Shown: in pieces, positions 1-11,200 of the stretch
Numbering within the stretch: the stretch's first letter is position 1
How the letters are laid out: each line of letters opens with the position of its first letter
Source of the DNA: Apricaphanius iberus
Lineage: Eukaryota > Chordata > Actinopteri > Cyprinodontiformes > Aphaniidae
Length of the DNA: 64,000 nucleotides
Direction of reading: 5' to 3'
Assembly: GCA_028564705.1 (NCBI GenBank)
Contig: JAPXFQ010002758.1
Span: 1,387,501 to 1,451,500 of the forward strand
Program-made: the position numbers and the translations under genes
The notes under the pieces: generated by a model
What the model saw: the letters and a program-made list of their open reading frames with translations, nothing else
What the model was told of the DNA's origin: nothing
Database searches by the model: none

Positions 1-310
1 TGAAGCATAGAGTCAATATTCAACTCATTAAGGTATATCTAACCAATGACAAGAAAGGGGTGTTTTGATCTGTATAATTTTGACATTGTGTAGATTTGGT
101 AAAATACAAGATAGTTCCTGTATTTCTTGTTTTCAAATAAAACAAAAAATGTTTATAGTATATACTATCCCCCCTGGATAAAAGAAAGGATCAAATTCAT
201 TTTAAAAAGATCTGGATAGATATGACATTCATGCCTATCATAAATGTATAGTCATTTTACTCTTTAGCACTAAATAAATATACATATTTTTGGCTTAAAT
301 AAATAAATCT

Positions 311-360
311 GTAATGGACAGGCAACCTGTCTAGGGTGTACATGCCTCTCGCCTGTTGAT
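311..360 (-). repeat. fragment of the CCATCCATTTT-type dispersed repeat
   Basis: A short stretch (GGACAGGCAACCTGTC, then AGGGTGTACATGCCTCTCGCC) matches, in reverse orientation, the core of the better-preserved copy at 3873-4184 (GGCGAGAGGCGGGGTACACC, then CTGGACAGGTCGCC). No ends are visible. Confidence 0.6.
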
Positions 361-390
361 CGCCAGATTTACGCACAAGCCCAGTGGTTT

Positions 391-1025
391 ACACTCACTG
401 GACACTTTATTAGGCACAACTGTCTAACTGCGCATTAAGGCAAATTTCTAATCAGCCAATCATATGGCGGCAACCCAATGCATTTAGGCATGTAGACATG
501 GTCAAGACAATCTGCTGCAGTTCAAACCGAGCATCAGAGTAGGGAATAAAGTTGATTTAAGTTACTTTGAATGTGGCATGGTTGTTGGCGCCGGACGGGC
601 TGGTCTGAATATTTCTGAAAATGCTGATCTACTGGGATTTTCACGCACAACCACCTCTAGGGTTTACAGAGAATGGTCTGAAAAAGTAAAAAACATCCAG
701 TGAGCAGCAGTTCTGTGGGCGAAAATGCCTTGTTGAAGCCAGAGATCAGGGGAGAATGGCCAGATTTGTTTGAGCTGATAGAAAGGCAACAGTAACTCAA
801 ATAACCACTTGTTACTACCAAGGTATGCAGACTAGCAATTCTGTCAGCTACGAACAGGAGCCTGCGGTTACAAGTCGCACATGCTCGCAAAGTCGGACAA
901 TAGAAGATTGGAAAAATGTTCCCTGTTCTGATGAGTCTCGACTTCTACAGCAACATTCGGATGGCAAGGTAAGAATTTGGATCAACAGCATGAAAGAATG
1001 GATCCATCTGTCAGGCTGTGTGCAT
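391..1025 (+). pseudogene. Tc1-like transposon relic
   Basis: A decayed Tc1/mariner-type transposon. It opens with the family's ACTCACTGGACACTTTATTAGG end and then shows transposase pieces: a helix-turn-helix stretch GLNISENADLLGFSRTT.SRVYREWSEK, then in another frame GRKCLVEARDQGRMARF, RKATVTQITT, and TIEDWKNVPCSDESRLLQQH (the segment carrying the second catalytic Asp). Frameshifts and in-frame stops break it, about 100 residues are missing between the RKATVTQITT and TIEDWKNV blocks, and the 3' end of the gene is absent after about 1025. It cannot make transposase. Confidence 0.82.
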
Positions 1026-1795
1026 GAATGTATGGACCCAAGGGTTAAGTGCCTTGCCCAGGGGCACATTGAAATGTGAAAGAAGGAAGCTGGAACTGAA
1101 CCTACACCCCTCCAATTGCAAGACAACTACACTTCCTACTGAGGCACAGTCAACATTTCCATGGTATTCTCAAGCTGCACATGTTTGGGTAAGTTCCCAC
1201 GGCCTAAGTCAGCCGTAGCTGGTTGTAGCAAGACAGACAAAGGGCTAATGTGATTTCTTTGTAGTCCTAATCGTGACCTAATGACCTCTGACATTGGGAC
1301 ACTTTACAAAAAGTGCAAGAAAAGCACCACCATTTGCACAGGATAACAAACGCGCTGTTAAACCTGTACATATAGTGATACAGTCATCTTCTGTCTGTAG
1401 TTTAACTTTGAACTTGCACACACATAAACAGACATTAAAAAGATGACTAAGAAGAGAGGACTTGTATAAATAAACATCCATTAACTGGAGTCCATATCTG
1501 AGCACAGAGGACGTTGACACTTATGAGAATGACTTCATCTCACATTCTGAGATACCAGTTTGAAAAGGCGAAACAAGCATACACATATATACAGGTGAAA
1601 CTTCAAAAAAGTTCATTCATTTTAGTAATTCAACTTAAAAGGTCAAACTTATAAATTACTCATTACATGCAAAGGAAGATATTTTAAGCCTTAATATGTT
1701 TTAATTTTGATGAATATGGCTTACAGCGTATGAAAACCCTAAATTCAAAATCTCAGAAAATTAGAGTATTACATGAAATTAATGAAACAAGTACA

Positions 1796-2565
1796 GAGTT
1801 TTCCGGGCTGTAAGCCGCTACTTTTTACTTATGTTTTGAACCATGCAGCCTGTAATGCGGCGCTGCTTATTTTTTACAGTTATGGCCACTAGAGGGTCTT
1901 CTTGACCTATGGACTGTACAAGTTACTTCCTTTACCGTAAGGGATACTGTGCTTTTAAGAAGACCGGAAAAGAGAGAGAGAAAGGAGGAAGTTTGTACGA
2001 CCAATGAAAGCAAACATGGAACAGACAGACATTATGAGAGCGAGACAATTTGTGAAAAGTTTTTATGCACAAACCCTTATGGTGGTAAACAAATAAAGAA
2101 ATAGATATGATACCGCTTTTAACTTGAAGGCTTTTAAAGAAGGAAATAGAGCACCAGCGGCTTCACATACCCTTGACAGCAATGATAGTGAGAAGTTGGA
2201 GACGCCAGCATGAAAAACTCTCTCCATGCAATAAGTAGAAAAAAAGCTTTCAGAGGTAATAAAATCAGATGGCTTGAACTTGAAATCTTTTTTTAAAGAT
2301 TGGCTGAACACACAGAGGACGGCCGAGGCGTTTCCATCGTGTTGGAATGTTGATAAAATCAAAGCTTCCCAAAACACCAATCACTATACAGACAACCCCA
2401 TCTGCACAAACCGTTACATATGGTGATTAAACATTAAAACAGCTGCAGCTTTTAATCGGGTCTGGCTTGTTTATGTACACATTTATGTTTTTTTACCTAA
2501 AATAGGCGGTTGCAGTTTATAATCAGGTGTGCTTATAGTCTGAAAAATACGTTATTTTAAATAGA
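1796..2565. mobile_element. TIR element nested in the Tc1/mariner-like element
   Basis: The left end reads TTTTCCGGGCTGTAAGCCGC and the right end reads GCTTATAGTCTGAAAAATACG, so the two ends are imperfect inverted repeats of the TTTTCGGACTATAAGC type common in vertebrate DNA transposons. The interior has only short broken frames. Boundaries are approximate. Confidence 0.6.
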
Positions 2566-3872
2566 GAAATTTCGGACTTATGAAAATTATAGTCATGTAT
2601 ATGTACTCAGTACTTGGTTTGGGTCCCTTTTGCATAACTTCTTGACTCAATGCGGCCTGGTATGGATACTATCACTCTGTTGCATTATTGTATTATGGAA
2701 GACCAGGATGATTCAGTAGCGGGACCTAAAGTATCTTGTATTGTATGCCTCTCTGTTATTCCTCCAAACTCTAAGGACCTTGGTTTCCAAATCTCTTCAG
2801 AAAAAAGGACTTTGGACCACTGGGCAACAGACCAGCAGCAACTTGATAAGAGGAATAAGGCATTTGAAACCCATGAAATGTCCTGTGATTGAGCTTGTCC
2901 TATCAGACAAAGACGCCTGAGAGTCTGGAGACTTCACCATGGAGAAATGTTTACTGATATGTTGTAGACAATAGCAAGGTTGTCTAAATTTGTAAAAAGG
3001 CCGTTGTTGGGAAGCAGGTCAGCTGTTATACGGATCCCAGCAATACTGTTAAATGCCGTTCCTCCTTGTTTATACAAACAAGTTTGAATTAAAACTTAAA
3101 ATATTGAATCATTTCACAATATTTTAATTTTATGATATTTTGAATTTAGGGGTTCCATAAGCTGTAAGCCATAATTTTAAATTCAATTGAATTTTCTTTA
3201 TATTATGCCACTTCACAACAGATGTCATCTCAAGGCACTTTACAAGAAAAGTCATTTCAATATAATTATAGAAACAGAGGAAAAACTCCCCTTTAACGGG
3301 AAGAAACCTCCGGCAGAACCTGGCTCAGTACAAGCGTCTAGGGGTTTGAGAAGATTCAGATGATACTCGATCACAATATAAAACAAGTTAGCATTACATA
3401 ACAGTAGAAAAAAAAACATCTGGAGAGTAGTAGAGGAGAGAAGTAGAAGAGTGAAGAAAAGTGTTCAGTCTGTCCTCCAACAGTCTAAACCTATAGCAGC
3501 ATAACTACAAAAATAGCTCAGGACAACCTAAGCCATTCTAACTATAAGCTTTATCAAAAAAGAAGGTTTTAAGCCAAGCCTTGAAAATAGACAGAGTATC
3601 TGCCTCACGGACTAAAACTGGGAGCTGGTTCCACAGGAGAGGAGCCTGATAACTAAATGTTCTACCTCTCATTCTACTTTTAATAATCCTAGGAACTCGA
3701 GTAAACCTGCATTCTGAGAACAAAGTGCTCTGTTAGGAACATATGGAACAATCAGATCTCTGATGTACGATGGAGATTAATTATTATGGGCTTTATAAGT
3801 AAGGAGGAGGATCTTAAACTCTATTCTGGATTTAACAGGGAGCCAGTGGAGAGAAGCCAAAACAGGAGAAAT

Positions 3873-4184
3873 CCATCCATTTTCTTAACCGCTTAATCCT
3901 TTATGGGTCACGGGGGTGCTGGTGCCCATCTCCAGCTGTCAACGGGCGAGAGGCGGGGTACACCCTGGACAGGTCGCCAGTCCATCACAGGGCAGGACAA
4001 ACAGGACAAACAACCATGCACACACTCACACCTAAGGACAATTTACAGTGATCAATTAACCTGACAGTCATGTTTTTGGAATGTGGGAGGAAGCCAGAGT
4101 ACCCGGAGGGAAACCACACATGCACGGGGAGAACATACAAACTCCATGCAGAAAGACCCTGGGCTGGGATACGAACCCACAACC
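3873..4184 (+). mobile_element. CCATCCATTTT-type retroposon with 12-bp target duplication
   Basis: A full-looking copy of a dispersed fish repeat opening CCATCCATTTTCTTAACCGC and holding ACCCTGGACAGGTCGCCAGT, CATGTTTTTGGAATGTGGGA and GGGGAGAACATACAAACTCC. The direct repeat AACAGGAGAAAT flanks it exactly (3861-3872 and 4185-4196), so it inserted into the LINE copy at this point with a 12-bp duplication. Confidence 0.85.
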
Positions 4185-4751
4185 AACAGGAGAAATGTGA
4201 TCTCTCTTTTTAATATTCATCAGAACTCTTGCTGCAGCATTTTGGATCAACTGAAGGCTTTTGGTTGCATTTTGTGCACTTCCTGATAATAAGGAATTAC
4301 AGTAGTCCAGCCTTGAAGTAGCAAATGCATGGACTAGTTTCTCTGCATCACTCCTGGACAGGATGTTTCTGATTTTAGCAATATTATGAAAGAGCAATAT
4401 AGGTGAAAGAAAAATCTTAGAAACCTGTTTAATATGGGATTTAAATGTCATGTCTTGATCAGAAATTCCACAAGGTTCTTTACACTAATACCAGAGGCCA
4501 ATTTAATCCAGATAAAGTGACTGACTTAGAAGTAAAAAAAAAAAAAGCTTGTGGTCGAAAGACTACTTCTGTCTTGTCTGAATTTAAAGGCAGAAAGTAT
4601 AGAGTCATCCAGGTTTTTATGTCTTTGAGACATGCTTCTAAACTACCTAACTGATTGGATTCAACAGGTTTTATGGATAAATATAGTTGTGTATCATCAG
4701 TATACGTGTGAAAATTCATACAATGTTGTCTAATTATTTTACCAATTGGAA

Positions 4752-4753
<2 letters not shown>

Positions 4754-4800
<47 letters not shown>
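4754..4800. repeat. (TA)n microsatellite
   Basis: About 47 bases of uninterrupted alternating AT within the LINE relic. Confidence 0.97.
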
Positions 4801-4803
<3 letters not shown>

Positions 4804-5140
4804 AAGAGAATCGAGCACAGAACCCTGTGGTACTCCACATGTAACCCTTGAGTGTGAACAAGGTTCATCGTTAACATGAACAAACTAGAATCTGTCAGAC
4901 AGATATGATTTAAACCAGCCTTGTGGTGATCCCTGAATCATGTTCAAGCCTTTCTAAGAGAATATTATGATCGACTGTGTCAAAATTATAACAAAGGCTT
5001 GGAATATCTTTCTTTGCATAGTCTATATAAAAATATTAGTTTAACGTCTTAAATTGAACTAGTGAACTAAATTAACTTTTGCACAATATTCTAATATTTC
5101 AAGTTTCACCTGTATATGGTCAGTAAGTAACCCAGTTTAC

Positions 5141-5275
5141 CTTTCCTTGTGGGGTGGTTTGCTGTGTCATAGCCATGGAAAAGCTGTGGGATCCTTTAAG
5201 CTGTGTCTTCTCCCAGAGAGAAGCTAATCTTTCGACACTTTTGTCTCTGGTGGACAGAGTGACACTTGACCTACT
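5141..5275 (-). CDS. veph1: veph1 exon (last found in window)
   Basis: 135 nt, 45 codons in phase 0, from [18 protein letters not shown] to [10 protein letters not shown], with the family-like [17 protein letters not shown] block. The acceptor is CCCTTTCAACAG and the donor is AAG|GTAAAC. No methionine-initiated frame marks it; it was found by phase and by similarity. The coding sequence of the region before the PH domain should follow, but a transposon stack begins 28 bp past the exon end and no further exon could be seen down to position 1. Confidence 0.88.
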
Positions 5276-8200
5276 CTGTTGAAAGGGAATACAAAATAGA
5301 ACATGAATAGAATTTTAAAAAGCTGCAATGACCAGGATGCACAAATATCATCTAAACTAATACTTTGTTAAAGCAAACGCTTGATGTCTATGGACAATTT
5401 ATATAAAGTCATTCAAGGTCAGCAAATTGCTTGATGAGTATGAAGACTGAAGCATCCAAAAGAGAGAGCTTTAATTTCACCCTCAATACAGAGTTTAACA
5501 AAGTTTAGTATACAATCTCAAAAGCTATGAAATAATATGTAAAAATTAAATAACATACAAAGAGTTTCAGGCTATGACAGGGGACTAAAACCACAAAAAA
5601 ATATATAATACACGTTATATCCAATGGGCCTTTTGGCAAAAAATTGTAAAAAACAAAACAAATGTGGACACAAGTTAATCTTTATTGCAACACAATAACC
5701 CCACACTAAAAATACTGCAGTTCTCCAACAGTGAACTTTAAAGATTTCTTTACCCTCATGCTCTTGGTGCATGGTCCTTGCAACAATTCTACTTGTTGTT
5801 AATGATTACGTTTTAATAAGCACTCTCGCTATTTTCTTGTTGCTATTTCTTAGCACATAATGATCAAAATACATCTACATTACCCGAATGGCCTGGTCTC
5901 TAATGTTTCCCATTTTAATGAGTTGCTTAGAGAAACAAAACTTTAACATTTTTTTAAACTTTTTTTTTACACAAATAGGGAAAGTCAATAAGTCAATAAA
6001 CAAATTACTGATCTAAAGTTCCACAGGAGTTCTAATAGTTGTGGTATCAGTAATTGGGTAAAAAGAATATATAACTCTTTCTGGGATTTCTTTCCCCAAT
6101 TAATAAAATAAACTTGAAAGGTTTTAAAAGAAATACAGTATGAGATAAATACTCTGCAATAATATTTAATTAGGTGCTTACACACCCTGCTCCCAAAAAA
6201 TGATGAGGGTGCTGTATATTCAAATACAGTTAAAATATAATACAGGTGTTTCATGTTTTAAAAACAATTTTGTATTACAGTGAGTGCAAACATTAAAAAT
6301 ACTCTGCATCATTAGCAAAATGACTTTTGTGGTGACTTTAATGGGTGAATAGTCTGATCCCTTTTTGTTTTTTATATCTAAAATATGTTGTGCAAACCTA
6401 TTTGTTTTGTATAAATATATTTCCTGTCGTCTGTCTTTGAAGAAACATGGTTTTATAATACATTTACAACTAAACAGTTTGATTTTCTGCTTTATTTCCA
6501 GGACAAAGTGGAATGATTAATGTTAAATGGGGATTTTGGTTCACCTGTAGATGTAGCAGCATGATGTGAATCCAAAGGTGAGGCTGCTGGCTCGTCAGGT
6601 GGAAACTTGATTTGGCGTACAGGCAGTAATAGCCCTTCAGGGGACAGGAGAACAAGAGCTTGGCCACACAGCCTCGACTTGAATCTGTTACAGAAAGACA
6701 AAGACTGTTAACAAGAAGATAATAAAAATGCGGCAGATATATCTGGGCATTCACGGTCTTCTTAGTCATGGTAATCAAACAGGCCTAAACTGTTTCAGAA
6801 CTGGACAGAAGTATGAAAATAGTTTAATTCACTTTCTATTTAAACACCTTTTCTCTAATTGTTTTTAGCTCTCTGAATGTTAAACATTAGCAGCTAAGTT
6901 TGTCAACATTATTATGTGAATTACTATAATCACACTGCATCTAACTCATCATAAGATGTATTTTCTTTTTTCCATTTCCCCCCAAAACATTTTGGGAAAA
7001 TGCAAATATTTTAACATTGCAGAGAAATCCTGTGGGCTCAGGAAGAAAAATAAAATGAACCAATATATTGGACTCTGGGTTTCTATTGACAGATAAATGA
7101 CAACCATGTGGACGCTCAATTCAACTAAACAGCTGATGTAACCCTTAACTCAGGTTCTTTGCTCTGATAACTTAATTGACACCGGTCAAATTGACATTGT
7201 TACCCTGACGCATAAAAGCTGTCAGCACTCGATTTCCATCAATTCATTTTCTCTGATTATTCACTGAAGACACACAACATCATATTGGCTCGCTGATTTC
7301 TGCTCTAGTGTGGTTTGTCTAGAAACGCTAACATTACATCATCGTAACCTAATTACAAAAGGCCAGCGCAGATGAAGTTGTCTATCGCTGTAGTATGATC
7401 ATGAAGAACATGTACACTCTGTATGTTGCGTCTCCTCCCTTTCATTGTTTAAATTAAACATTCAGCGTGAGGCGGGTGGTGCTCAGCATCTCAGATTAAG
7501 GTCAGCCAGCAGCCTGATGGCCTTTGCATGGCGCTGTGGTTGGTGCGGGCGCCCCATTTACAGAGTGTTCAGCAACCTTTGCCGCATATCATACCCACTT
7601 CTTTCCCTGTATCTATGCGATGCCCTGTCAAATAAAGGCTACTATGGTCACAAATTACACAATTAGATTCAAGCTTAAAACAGAAAAGGGGGGGCCAGAG
7701 TTCTGTCTTGGCTCATCTCTTCTGATCTTTTTATGTCACAAAAGGAAGTCACACACTTCACACCTGTGGCATGTCTTAAAATTAGTTCTGCACAATCTCA
7801 GAAAAATCCTGGAATCCTTGTGGTACTTAAACTAAGAAATTGTGACAACCCTATCAATTACTTTTAACCTAGATTTCCCTTAATTTTTTCTTTTTCCTTC
7901 CATCATTGCACCACTCCCCCCCCCCCATTTGCGTTGAATTTTCTCAGCTAAGCTACTTGAAATATGAATATAGTGGGCATGAAGGGCATTTAAACACAAT
8001 CCAACTGGTAAAATATATCATCAGCATGCAGAGTGTGAATACATGGGACTTGAAAGATGATCTCCAAACTGAAGCGGCACTTTGCAATGCGATATTGCAA
8101 TCATTAATACTGTGAGGACAACTTGGATTCAACTAATTGTACCAAGTCTAATTACTTTCACAGGCATGCAACACCTTAACTCACATGATAATTGAACAGA

Positions 8201-11200
8201 AGAAACCACAATACAATCAACATGCTGTTTAGAAACAGTAATTTTAGTGTATATAAATGTCAAATTTTGAAAAAAGTCATACATTATTTTCTCTTTCATC
8301 ATTCCTGAAATACAAACGATTCCTATACTGACTGACCTAGAATAGGAAAACTGAACCTATGATTAAAGATGTTTGCATTGCTGCATGGATGGTTACTAAC
8401 ATCATACTTTGAAAGCCCTTTAAAACAAAGAAAATAAAACAAGATGAAGAGCTCAGTTAAGACATACCAGTCAAAGTTTGATTTAGGTGAATCAAATCGA
8501 TTAGAAAAATGGATAAAAAAAGAAAGCAAACATAATCAAACATGAATGATAATAAAATATCTGATCACTAAATATCCGAAAGATAAATGGCAACATGGAA
8601 AAAACGGATTTGATTATTTGGAGGCAAAGCCGTTTCTCATTTCATTGTTTTATTCATATGAACCTCTTGAACCCTTTGTTTCTGTTCTGTGTGATGTGTT
8701 GGGTAAAGAGTCTGCCTGCTCACATAAACTGTTTCCATACATTCATGGCTATTCATACTTTACATTGCATTACCTTCATCTGTTTCAGCTTAGTGTCACG
8801 GGCAGTGTTCATGCCACTCCTTTCTGAGTGGATATTTTTGCACATGCAACGTTATTCATTTTATCAAGTGCACCAAGTTAGCCTGCTCATCTGTTTTCAG
8901 TTACCTATTGTAATTAACAGCTCTGTTAATCCCCCCCGCCCGATAGATTAGGTGTCCTCTGATAGATTGTTTTTGGTGTCTTTTAAAGTGGCTACTACCA
9001 CACATACTGACTGATTGGACCACAGAGTGAGAGCTTCTACTAAACTAAAAATGAGTTGAAATTTGATGACTTATACCACATTAGCAGGAGTTATGGGTTG
9101 CATAAAGCCAAGTGTGTAAATGTGTGTTTGGCCTCTCTTAAAGACCTGGTATGTTTTCATAGAAAAAAGTATTTGTTAGAATACTGTGTTCTTGTTTTGT
9201 GTTGTGGATTCTGGTCTGACGTTATTCCACAGGTTATCCAGCAGAGGCATAGGAGTGTGTTTTCACACCTCCAATTCATCAACGTTAAGGATAAAGAAAA
9301 CTGGCAGCCAGTCTTCCAGCGCCTGAGTGTTAACTCAAACTGGTACACCAAGCCCCTGAGCTCCAGTATTACTTAACTTTTTTGAAGAATTCATTCCTTG
9401 AACTTACCTTCCTCGTTTTCCTGTAGGTTTCCATTTCTCTCATCTTCCCGCTTCAAGAATCATCACAATTCCATTCAAGTAACATTTTGAACATGATTCC
9501 CATGACTGGTCGTCAGTTTTCAAGTTCTTCCTCTGGTTCATCTACCGCAAAACCTTCTGGATTACAAGATACCTTTACGGCCATCTTTGTGCCTCCTATC
9601 CGCCTTCAAATTGCTACCAGTAAGTAGTGATGGCCCAATGAAGCTTTCTGGATTGAAGCTTGTGTCTAAAACAATTAATTACAAAGCTTTCTAACACAGT
9701 CCTGTTGGATGAAATCTAGTGGCCTTTAGTATGATTATAATCCACCTGCTTGCTAAGGAACATTTTCAACTCCATCCATTCTCAAGAAGATCTACGTAAT
9801 ACTCACCAGACAGCTCGCCCTCATTTTCCGGATCATCAACACCACCTCCTGGTCAGCCACCACACATCTCACATTCCCAGCTACTTCTCCCTGGGATCTC
9901 TAACCATCATCTTCTGTAAGCAAAGTCTTCCTGGACTAAATAGCTGTATCTAAACTTCAAATAAGAGTTCCAGCTACCGGTCCCCAGCAGATCACCTTCC
10001 ATCATTATCATCTTCAATAAAACTTTTGAAATCTGATTTGTCTCATGAAAATTTTTCTTGCATGTGGGTCAGGCAGGTTAGAAAGAACATTACTAGTATT
10101 TTATATTCTTTCTTGCTGCCTGATCTTTTGTTGTTTGTTCTTTTACCCATAACTGGTGGTAATACCTATGTGCTAAGATTTAAAACATAAGCATGAACAT
10201 ATCATTTGCTGAAAACCTGCACATTTTTTGCTTGTGTTCATTTTTGCAGCAGCAGCAGGACTCAAACCAGAAAGCTCTGGTGGGTGGGTAGGGGTACTTC
10301 TGTACATTACAGACAAAAAACATGACTGTTTCAAATAGACAAACCGATCAAAGGGAAATCAGTGTAGTTTGGTGTATTTAGTCAACAAAATGACAGTGTC
10401 AAAGCAGTGCAATAAACTCTACCCAGTCAAACATGAATCATCACACCTACCCTAAATAGCAGAAGATAATTCTGTAAGTAGATGCACAACTGATTGTTTT
10501 TGTGAGGCGCAGAGCAGATAAAAGTTTAACTTTTATTTATTTATTTTTTTCTTACAGAGCAGAAAACTTAGATGTCAATATAGGTGAAATTTCAAGCACT
10601 GTATAAATGATCTGAGGTCATTGTTTCCTGCTTAAGACTGAACTGTTCATTAATGTTGTGTCAATAATCAAGCCTGTGAATTTCTTCACAACCTTCACCT
10701 GCATTCTTTAATCTTGTGAGAGATGTTGTTGGTATTTTCCATAAATCATATGCCGTCTCCAGCATCCTTTTGCATGCCCTTAATTCATCTTCATTGGTCT
10801 GTGACCAGTGACAGCAACAGAGCTCACACAACCCTCAGTGGATTCTCATCGGTTTTTGGCCGGTAAACACAGGCAGAGCTTTTAAAATGACTGTGCTCAA
10901 AAAAACCATTGTTTTTCCATGCCTATTGGATGACGGGGACGTTCAAATCTTTGCTAGCAAAATCTCCCCTTTGGTTCCAACCTGCAGGCCAGGACAGGAC
11001 CACTTCCCAAAACCTCCGGAGCACTATTTTTTGCCAAGTTACCCGACCTCCCGTTTCTGCAGCCAGGAGGTCTGCTTGGCACCTGAGCTATACGAAGATC
11101 GCTCTCTAATGACAGGATTGACTGAAGTAGCTGCCTGCATCTGAACGCGTTTTTTTAAAATCAGCTTTGCACTGCTGTTCCTCAATGGACCTTGCCCATT

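Larger units (their letters stand above)
3180..4980 (-). pseudogene. L2-type LINE fragment, reverse transcriptase relic
   Basis: Minus-strand reverse-transcriptase pieces of an L2-like non-LTR retrotransposon: YTDDTQLYLS (YADD active-site box with A changed to T) near 4690; FKSHIKQVSK...ILSRSDAEKLVHAFATSRLDYCNSLLSG and LQLIQNAAARVL near 4200-4450; and the C-terminal APLLWNQLPVLVREADTLSIFKAWLKTFFF near 3550-3650. Several frameshifts, a (TA)n expansion and a retroposon insertion break it. The 5' part is missing, as is usual for 5'-truncated LINE copies. Confidence 0.82.
1592..5112. mobile_element. Tc1/mariner-like non-autonomous element carrying nested insertions
   Basis: Terminal inverted repeats begin CAGGTGAAACTT at 1592 and end AAGTTTCACCTG at 5112, each flanked by TA (1590-1591 and 5113-5114), the target duplication typical of Tc1/mariner elements. 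The arms share AAAAGTTCATT/AATTAACTTTT and TTCAACTTAA/TTAAATTGAA blocks. The interior holds a segment with the fish-repeat motif GTACTCAGTACTTGGTTTGGG (about 2590) and is interrupted by a TIR element (1796-2565) and an L2-type LINE fragment (about 3180-4980), itself interrupted by a retroposon (3873-4184). No intact transposase is present. It ends 28 bp from a veph1 exon. Confidence 0.8.

Noticed and set aside
2650..2892. 80-codon plus-strand open frame
   Set aside because: Lies in the interior of the Tc1/mariner-like element, in a region known as non-coding repeat.
6492..6701. Alternative minus-strand frame over the veph1 exon at 6545-6684
   Set aside because: Open, but gives no family similarity and the wrong phase for its neighbours.
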